DNA from: Chloroflexota bacterium | GTDB lineage: Bacteria; Chloroflexota; Anaerolineae; J102 | Direction: 5' to 3' | Assembly: GCA_003353825.1 (NCBI GenBank) | Contig: PIVW01000316.1 | Coordinates: 1-6,825 of the forward strand | DNA: 6,825 bases | Shown here: piece after piece, positions 1 to 5,136 of the stretch | Position numbering within the stretch: the stretch's first letter is position 1 | Layout of the letters: every line of letters begins with the position of its first letter | Program-made: the position numbers and the translations under genes | The notes under the pieces: generated by a model | Told to the model about the DNA's origin: nothing | The model's database searches: none | Seen by the model: only the letters and a program-made list of their open reading frames with translations

Positions 1-331
1 CTCGTGCGAATACTGCACCGTTATCCCCAGTTTGGCTGGTTTTTTGTTTCTGAAACCGTGGCATTATTCGCCGATTTTCATTTGGAATAGTGCTCCGTAG
101 TAACTTTTGCGCTACTGCGGATAGACTGAACTCAGATTGAAAAAGCGAGAGCGCCGTTGGAGAAGGAAGCTGCTGTGCCAGCAGTGCTGAATGAAGAACT
201 TGAATGCAAATGTCACGGGCAAAGAGGTAACTCTGCTAATCAGATAACCGCAGATCGGCATCATGATCGCTGGTGGACTCCAGGTAAAAGACAACGCCCC
301 TGCATAGGGTTTTATGCGTCGTGCGACGCAC
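1..331. other. Gene-poor flank, nothing recognised
   Basis: The 331 bp beyond the operon end hold no frame with recognisable protein character. Short frames on both strands (for example 157-390 plus and 112-357 minus) have no hydrophobic pattern, domain motif or ribosome binding site that I can see, and both run into the amidohydrolase. A plus-strand frame is open from base 1 to a TAG at 88-90 (29 residues) and could be the tail of a gene lying to the left, but it is too short to judge. A weak hairpin with a T-run lies at 27-45. Confidence 0.5.
315..330. repeat. Short inverted repeat just after the amidohydrolase stop
   Basis: TGCGTC-GTGC-GACGCA forms a 6-bp stem with a 4-nt loop, one base beyond the amidohydrolase TGA. 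A second small dyad, GCATA-N6-TATGC, overlaps it on the far side (302-318). On the transcribed strand the stem is followed by TAAAACCC and not a U-run, so it may mark the operon end but does not fit an intrinsic terminator. Confidence 0.35.
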
Positions 332-721
332 TCAGCTCCCGTAAACAACCACCCCACCCACCACCGTTTTCAGTACACCGATATCTTTGATCTTCTGCGA
401 AGGTGTATCGAGCGGATCGCTATCCAGCAATACGAAATCCCCCAACTTCCCGACTGCCAACATCCCCTTATCCTGTTCCTCGAAACTAAACCAACTACCC
501 GTTTCCGTACACAAACGCAACGCCCGTTCTGCTGATATACGCTCAGCCGGATTGGAATGGTTGACAGCGCTGTGCATCCACAGCAAACCATTCATCGGCG
601 TGACTGGGCTATCTGAACCATAGGCGACATGAAGGCCTGCGTCCAACACACTTTTGACCGGGCCACTCGCAAGGCCCGTTCCTCGCCCACAACCTCGGGA
701 TATTCGCTGTGGTGGGGCCAA
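332..721 (-). pseudogene. YtcJ-like amidohydrolase, C-terminal fragment
   Basis: Third frame of the same enzyme. Genuine sequence starts near 663 with GPVKSVLDAGLHVAYGSDSP; the Asp in GSDSP is the last catalytic metal-linked residue of the barrel. It continues through NHSNPAERISAERALRLCTE and FEEQDKGMLAVGKLGDFVLL to the small C-terminal beta domain (LDSDPLDTP, IKDIGVLKTVVGGVVVYGS) and stops at TGA 332-334. The KGxLxxGKxADF-like motif and VGGxVVY end are standard for the family, so the 3' end is complete. The residues between 721 and about 664 are the shadow of the preceding fragment. Confidence 0.82.
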
Positions 722-1053
722 GAATGATTGAATGAAGGTTGCATGGCCAGGATAAGTCCCAGCCCTTCGGCGCGCTCAGCCTGGCCGGGAGCGGGTAATT
801 CGAAATGCTCTATGCGATGCCGGTGATCTGGGCGAGGATGTTGCGTGAGCGCGGCCTCGTACGCGTTTAACAATTGCTCGATGGCAGCACTGCCGACACA
901 ATGCAATCCCACTTGCAGCCCGGCCACATGCGCCTCGAGCACATAGGCGTCTAATTCAGCAGCGCTGTAAAAAAGTTTGCCCGTGGTGCTCGGATCATCG
1001 TCATAGGGTTCGAGCAACGCCGCTGTGTGGGGACCGAAGTCGCCGTCCACCAT
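592..1053 (-). pseudogene. YtcJ-like amidohydrolase, middle fragment
   Basis: This is the central part of the same barrel in the second frame; real homology reaches back to about 1070 (GCGQV before the ATG at 1053). It reads MVDGDFGPHTAALLEPYDDD, then a Lys-free stretch with GLQVGLHCVGSAAIEQ (a conserved His), HRIEHFELP (a second conserved His), and MQPSFNHSWPHHSEYP. These are the metal-ligand regions of the family. Two residues before MVDG stands Gln, where many relatives have the Lys of a KxFxDG motif. The true frame ends near 660, where the sequence VAR should pass to VKSVLDAG; the last codons to 592 are out of frame. One missing base in the CCGGGCC stretch at 658-664 accounts for this. 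Confidence 0.8.
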
Positions 1054-1838
1054 GACCTGACCACAACCCCGCCGATCTGTCCCACACCCAGCGCCTTGAC
1101 GGCTGCCACATCTTTGCTCTGTGTGTAAGGCACAACGCGCACGGGCAAACGATCTCCGTAAGAGAGCGAGGCTCGAACATCTTGCAAATCATCCAGGGCG
1201 TGGAGGGCGGTCACTCCGCCACGTACCGCTTCTGTCGCGGCCTCATCGAAGGCGCGCTCGACACCGATGGCATCGGCATAGCGCTGCCATAGCTTGGTGA
1301 AAGCGATAGTATTGGCTTCATCACAGAGAATACCGTTGAACCGGCCGGTCTCGTCATACTGCTGGCCGGGGACAGAATCATGTAGGTCGAGTAAGTCCAG
1401 CGCAGCTTGATTGACCGCCGACCAGTGGCCACCCGCTTCCATTACATAAACCGGACGCCCTGATGCTGCGTCATCTAACTCACGCGGTGTGGGAAACCGA
1501 GCTTCCGGCAGTAACCCCGGCTGAAATTTCGAGGCCACGACCAGCCCATCAACTGGCCGCTCGGCCGCACCGGCGGCGATCTGCTCCAGCACTTCGGCCA
1601 TCGAGTTCACTGCAAATAGGTCAACCGCCAGCAATCCCAGTCCCGTAATCGTGAAGTGAACGTGCGTATCGATAAAGCCAGGAATCACCGTGGCGCCTTG
1701 AGCATCTAAAACATTTGGTACCTTGTCCTGGTATGCATGGATGACGGTATGATCGCCAATGGCAACGATCCTGCCATCTACGACGACCATCGCCCTGGCG
1801 TGGGGCTGATCGGGATCCAGCGTATGGATGTGTGCTGT
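951..1838 (-). pseudogene. YtcJ-like amidohydrolase, N-terminal fragment (start lost, first frameshift at its end)
   Basis: Part of a metal-dependent amidohydrolase of the Amidohydro_3/YtcJ type, likely a cytoplasmic enzyme hydrolysing an amide or cyclic-amide compound brought in by the adjacent transporter. Homology begins at about 1835 with AHIHTLDPDQPHARAMVVVD; the start and about 10-15 residues are missing because of the dppC fusion. The first usable ATG is at 1790. The metal-binding motif PGFIDTHVHF follows (His43 and His45 counted from that ATG). The true frame continues to IGG near 1070, after which this frame drifts into nonsense to 951. One base missing in the C4 run at 1067-1070 (G4 on the coding strand) explains the shift. 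With the two fragments downstream the reconstructed enzyme is about 500 residues, near the family size. Confidence 0.82.
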
Positions 1839-2277
1839 GCATTGTGTAGAGTGTGGCGATTACAGCCAGTGCCAGCAAGATGCCAGGGAAGGCCAGCAAC
1901 ACCTCGATAGCCCAGGATATCGTACCGTCGATACGGCCACCATAAAAACCGGCAAAAATGCCCAGCACGATACCGATAGTAGCCCCGAGAGTCGTGGCGA
2001 TGAGTCCCACCCGCAATGAAATCCGGCCACCATAGAGAAATCGTGTGTAGATATCGTGGCCTACGTTATCCGTGCCCATGGGATTTTCCCAACTGGGGGG
2101 TTGAAAGCGAGCGCTGGGATTGATCTCCAACGGGTCCTTTGAGGTCAATAAGGGCGCGGCGACGACGGCAAATACCAAAATAAGCAGCAACACCAGCCCA
2201 ACCGTGGCATCACGCTGTTGCAGCAAACGTTGATAAAAGGGCACGTGTGTGCGTCGATCTTTAAATTCGAGCGACAT
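1621..2277 (-). pseudogene. dppC: DppC-like ABC permease, 3' half deleted and fused out of frame to the amidohydrolase
   Basis: Second channel subunit of the importer. Starts at ATG 2277, 4 nt after the dppB stop, without a strong Shine-Dalgarno. Residues 1-143 are good DppC: a membrane segment at about 26-46, the motif NPMGTDNVGHDIYTRFLYGG (about 65-84), a second membrane segment at about 86-111, then FYGGRIDGTISWAIEVLLAF and the beginning of a third (PGILLALAVIATL). Homology stops at about 1849. The remaining 75 codons, to a stop at 1621, read the downstream amidohydrolase in the wrong frame and give a Arg/His/Cys-rich tail with no family resemblance. The family is usually about 290 residues, so roughly 150 codons are gone, including the EAA loop needed to engage the ATPase. 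The product should be non-functional. The symbol is by resemblance only. Confidence 0.85.
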
Positions 2278-2281
2278 AGCG

Positions 2282-2488
2282 CTATTGCAGGCGGATGCGA
2301 GGATCGAGGTAGACGTAGAGGATGTCGGTGATCGTATTGATGGTGACGTAGATCACGGCTGTGACAAGAACGACGCCCTGAATCGGGGGAAAATCGCGGT
2401 CGTTTACAGCTTTGATAGCCAGCCTGCCCAGGCCCTGGCGGGCGAAGATCGACTCGACCACAATCGCTCCGCCCAACAAGTAGGTTAT
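2282..2488 (-). pseudogene. dppB: C-terminal remainder of the DppB-like permease after the amber codon
   Basis: This is the in-frame continuation of the permease. It reads ITYLLGGAIVVESIFARQG, then LGRL, then DFPPIQGVVL, and the typical end LDPRIRLQ before TAG at 2282. With the upstream part it restores a 308-residue protein, the usual DppB size, so no bases are missing. A TTG at 2477-2479 could in principle start translation, but I see no convincing ribosome binding site. The dppC start follows after 4 nt, suggesting translational coupling that the amber codon would disturb. Confidence 0.82.
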
Positions 2489-3208
2489 CTACAAGGCGAT
2501 GACAGTGACGACCGGGATCAAAGCATTGCGCATGCCATGGTACGAAATAACGTTTCGTTCATGCAGTCCTCGTGCCCGTGCGGCGGTCAGATATCGCTGA
2601 TCCAACACATCGAGCATGCTCGCTCTGACCAACCGTGTGATGATGGCAGCCTCCCCAACCGCTAACGTGATGGCGGGGAGAATCAAGCCGCGCCAATCAT
2701 CGCTGGAAGCGACACTCGGCAGTAACCTGAGTTGCACAGAGAAGAGGAGTATCAACAACAGCCCCAGCCAGAAATGGGGGATGGAGATGCCACTGATGGC
2801 TGTGATCATAGTCAGTGAATCGATCCATGTCCCCCGTTTTACGGCTGAGATGATGCCCAGGGTAAATCCCAATATCGATGCCAGCACGATGGTGACAACC
2901 GCGAGTTGCATGGTGGCGGGAAGCTGCTCGGCAATCGTCTCTGTAACCGGGCGTTTGCTGCGGATGGATCGCCCCAAATCACCCTGCACCGCCTTGCTGA
3001 TATAATTCCAGTACTGCACAGGCAGGGGATCGTTGAGCCCCAGCTCTTCGCGTAGTTGTTCGATGGTCTCGGCCGAGACAGCCTGGCGCCCGGCCATTGC
3101 CGTCACCGGATCACCGGGCACCAGATGCATCATCGAAAAGGTGAGCATTGACACGCCAAACAGCACCAGAATGGACATGAACAGGCGACGTCGTAAGTAA
3201 CTGCCCAT
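2489..3208 (-). pseudogene. dppB: DppB-like ABC permease, first 239 codons, ended by an internal amber codon
   Basis: Inner-membrane subunit of a peptide/nickel-type ABC importer (BPD_transp_1 family). It starts at ATG 3208 with GAGG 5 nt upstream. Visible features: an N-terminal membrane segment (about 9-30) ending in the family hallmark LVPGDPVTAMAG, a periplasmic region, further membrane segments at about 99-122, 134-160 and 172-190, and the EAA loop that contacts the ATPase (YLTAARARGLHERNVISYHG, about 206-225) followed by MRNALIPVVTVIAL. Codon 240 is TAG (2489-2491); the same frame continues directly with the rest of the protein. The family usually has Gln here, so a single CAG-to-TAG change is the simplest account. 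The truncated product lacks the last membrane segments and is unlikely to work. The gene_symbol denotes family resemblance; oppB-type or nickel-type specificity cannot be excluded. Confidence 0.85.
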
Positions 3209-3224
3209 TTTCGCCTCTACAGGT

Positions 3225-3255
3225 CGGACGCAGGCGACGAGATCGCCTGCGTCCG
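3225..3255 (-). promoter_or_regulatory. Perfect 13-bp stem-loop between the binding-protein and permease genes
   Basis: CGGACGCAGGCGA and its exact reverse complement flank a 5-nt loop in the 78-bp spacer between the lipoprotein stop and the dppB start. It is GC-rich and very stable, but on the transcribed strand it is followed by ACCTGTAGAGG and not a U-run, so it is not a standard intrinsic terminator. In binding-protein ABC operons, hairpins at this place commonly protect the upstream mRNA end and lower permease expression; that role is inferred here. The 3' arm ends close to the dppB ribosome binding site. Confidence 0.7.
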
Positions 3256-3286
3256 TGAATATCGTTTGAAGGAGAACCGTTTTACG

Positions 3287-4943
3287 TTATTCGGATACCG
3301 AGACCTCGTAGAGCCAGGGATAACCTTCAGCATTAAAGCGCCAGCCATCGACCTCTGCAGACATGAGCATGACCTGATTGTAGGTGTGTAAGGGCATGAT
3401 CAGGGCATTGTCCATGATGATCTGCTGGGCCTTAACGTACAGTGCCTTCCGAGCCTCGTCATCTAGCTCACTCTGAGCACCGACCAACGCCTGGTCCAAC
3501 TCTTCATCAACATAGCGGGTGAAGGAAGAACCCTGCTCGATATTGGCCGAGTTATATACAATATCGAGCACGGCGGGATCGCTGCTGATCCAGCCCATGT
3601 TCAGGAAGTTGTGATTGCCGGCGTTGCCGAATTCGAAGACACCGGCGTCATCCATGGTCATCAATTCGACCTCAAATCCGACTTGGTTGAGATAGCCGGC
3701 TACCAGCTCCATGAAGGCTTCTTCGTAAGCGGGGATGGCAGGGTACACGACCTTTAGGGTTTCGCCATCTTTTTCGCGAATGCCATCACCATCATCGATC
3801 CAACCTGCCTCATCCAGCAGGGCGGCGGCTTTTTCGAGATCGTAGCGATAGAGGGCGGCAGCTTCCTCGTTATAACCCCAGGTGGAGGGGGAGAGGACGC
3901 TGTAGACCGGCGACATCAAACCACTGAAAGCTGTATCCACCAATTCCTGCTGGTTGATAGCGTGGATCATCGCCTGGCGCACACGGATATCATCGGTCGG
4001 AGATTTCTCGACGTTGATCATCATGTGCGATGGCATGCCGGGTGCAGGATACTGTCCGAGCACAAAATCACCGGTCTCGACCAGGGGTTGTACTTCCAAT
4101 CCCGATGGTTCTTCAGCCACCTGAACCTCACCGGTTTGCAGGGCGGTCAAGCGAGTGGCGGCTTCGGGCAAGAAACGGAACGTGATCTCATCCAAAAGCG
4201 CCGGGCCGTCGTGGCTGGCAAACTCAGCAGCGACATTATAGTCAGGGGTGCGCGTCAGGGTAAGGTGATCCTGCGCAGCCCACTCATCGAACACGAAGGG
4301 GCCGGTACCGACCGGGTTTTGGCCATACCCATCGCCCTGCGCCTCAACAGCGGTTGGCGAGGGAATGCCCATCCAATAGCGGCTGAGATCGATCAGGAAG
4401 GTGGGCTTGGGTATTTCGAAAGTCACTTTCAAGGTAGTGTCGTCAACTACCTCAGAGCTGGTGTAGCCTGCGAGCACGGTGGGGGCGGAGGCCCAACCGA
4501 AATCGCCAGCGGCGATGCGGTCGAAATTCGCCTTAACAGCTTCCGCGCCGAAGGGTGTGCCATCATGGAAGGTCACATCGTCACGTAGCGTAAAAGTAAA
4601 TTCGGTGCCATCTTCGCTCTGTTCCCATGCAGTCGCAAGACCTGGATGGAGGTTGCCTTCCTGATCCGCGCGCAGCAGAGGATCGTACAGATTCATGAGA
4701 ACGAGATGTTCATGGAGATACAATCCTGCGGCTGGATCCAGAGACACCGGTTCGATCGCAAGCCCAATCGTGAGAGCGCCACCGGCAACTGCTTCCTCCG
4801 GCTCTGCGGCGGGTTCTTCGACAACGGGTTCGGACACCTCCTCAGCAGGTTCGGGGGCTGCAGGCGCCTGCACATCCCACCAGAACCAGCCCAACAACGA
4901 TAATGATTAGACTCAGTGCAAAATACGGACGTACACGAAACAT
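3287..4943 (-). CDS. Family-5 (DppA/OppA-like) extracellular solute-binding lipoprotein, frameshifted just after the lipobox
   Basis: Binds peptides or similar solutes outside the membrane and hands them to the DppB/DppC channel encoded next. From ATG 4943 the frame reads MFRVRPYF, then a hydrophobic stretch, and a lipobox LVGC with Cys24 as lipidation site; it then runs into TGA within about 10 codons. The mature protein is in another frame, open from 4897 to 3287 (536 codons from a TTG). Removing one G near 4867-4868 joins them into about 551 residues, normal for the family. After the Cys comes a Pro/Glu/Ala linker to about residue 55, then the SBP_bac_5 fold: LTIGLAIEPVSLDP, the signature LRDDVTFHDGTPFGAEAVK near residues 119-137, and VGTGPFVFDEW further on. 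It ends in TAA. It is the first gene of the operon, 78 bp before dppB. Ligand identity is unknown. Without the frame correction no export signal reaches the binding domain. Confidence 0.88.
4859..4872. repeat. 14-bp perfect palindrome at the lipoprotein frameshift
   Basis: TGCAGGCGCCTGCA is identical to its own reverse complement and lies exactly where the signal-peptide frame must shift into the mature-protein frame. Without the extra G the segment would be the imperfect TGCAGCGCCTGCA. The palindrome is seen directly; its role in the mutation is inference. Confidence 0.7.
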
Positions 4944-4949
4944 GGACTT

Positions 4950-4955
4950 CCTCCT
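4950..4955 (-). promoter_or_regulatory. Strong Shine-Dalgarno (AGGAGG) for the solute-binding lipoprotein
   Basis: A full AGGAGG sits 6 nt before an ATG at 4941-4943. This decides the true start of the lipoprotein gene: the ATG opens a classical lipoprotein signal peptide, whereas the longer frame downstream can only start at a TTG at 4897 with no comparable site. Confidence 0.85.
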
Positions 4956-4990
4956 ATTTGGTGTGATTCTCGAGAACAGAGGTATGCTGA

Positions 4991-5007
4991 CGTACCGCCT
5001 TGGTACG
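4991..5007 (-). promoter_or_regulatory. Perfect 6-bp inverted repeat in the operon leader (possible operator or leader hairpin)
   Basis: CGTACC and GGTACG flank a 5-nt centre, 10 to 30 nt downstream of the predicted transcription start and well ahead of the ribosome binding site. A dyad in this place is typical of a repressor operator just after +1, or of a small leader hairpin. A 10-bp palindrome, TTCTCGAGAA, follows at 4967-4976. Neither matches an operator that I can name with confidence. Confidence 0.35.
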
Positions 5008-5024
5008 AAGGTTCGATTCTGCTA

Positions 5025-5054
5025 ATCATAACGCACTGGTCGAAGACCGGTCAA
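5025..5054 (-). promoter_or_regulatory. Sigma-70/sigma-A type promoter of the peptide-transporter operon
   Basis: On the minus strand a -35 TTGACC (5049-5054) and a -10 TATGAT (5025-5030) each match 5 of 6 consensus bases and are separated by 18 bp. Transcription would start near 5018, giving a leader of about 75 nt before the lipoprotein ATG at 4943. Short inverted repeats overlap it: GGTC-TTC-GACC lies in the spacer, and CCGGT-N5-ACCGG covers the -35. They could be an operator for a repressor, but that is inference. The position, directly upstream of the first gene of the operon and after the end of the glycosyltransferase, supports the call. Confidence 0.6.
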
Positions 5055-5136
5055 TAACCGGGTTCATTGTAGCCGACATTACAAGCCTGAACTTCCAATT
5101 GCTTCAGCAAAGTCGTTCTCTCTGCCTGAGTGACCG

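Noticed and set aside
27..45. Plus-strand terminator-like CCAG-TTTGG-CTGG followed by six T
   Set aside because: The stem is only 4 bp and no gene ending there can be shown inside the window.
1..90. C-terminal end of a plus-strand gene (29 codons to TAG)
   Set aside because: Too short to show any family character; chance open frames of this length are common.
112..390. Small open frames on both strands beyond the operon end
   Set aside because: They overlap each other and the amidohydrolase 3' end, and they lack a ribosome binding site and recognisable motifs.
592..1790. Programmed frameshifting in the amidohydrolase
   Set aside because: No slippery heptamer with a following structure is visible at either site, the family is not known for it, and two shifts in one enzyme plus a lost start fit decay or sequencing error better.
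2489..2491. Amber codon as pyrrolysine or suppressor recoding
   Set aside because: The dppB gene itself appears to end with TAG (2282-2284), the position is a normal Gln in the family, and no recoding element or second example is present.
2249..2665. 138-residue plus-strand open frame
   Set aside because: It is antisense to the DppB/DppC start region, and its Asp-rich low-complexity composition is a mirror of membrane-segment codons.
3225..3255. Intrinsic terminator after the binding-protein gene
   Set aside because: The stem is perfect, but no U-run follows on either strand, and the genes downstream belong to the same system.
3962..4588. 208-residue plus-strand open frame
   Set aside because: It is fully antisense to the solute-binding protein, whose family signature is clear on the other strand, and it shows no domain-like features.
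5055..5136. Terminator for the glycosyltransferase gene
   Set aside because: Only a 5-bp stem with a 2-nt loop (TTGCT-GA-AGCAA) is present, and no T-run follows.
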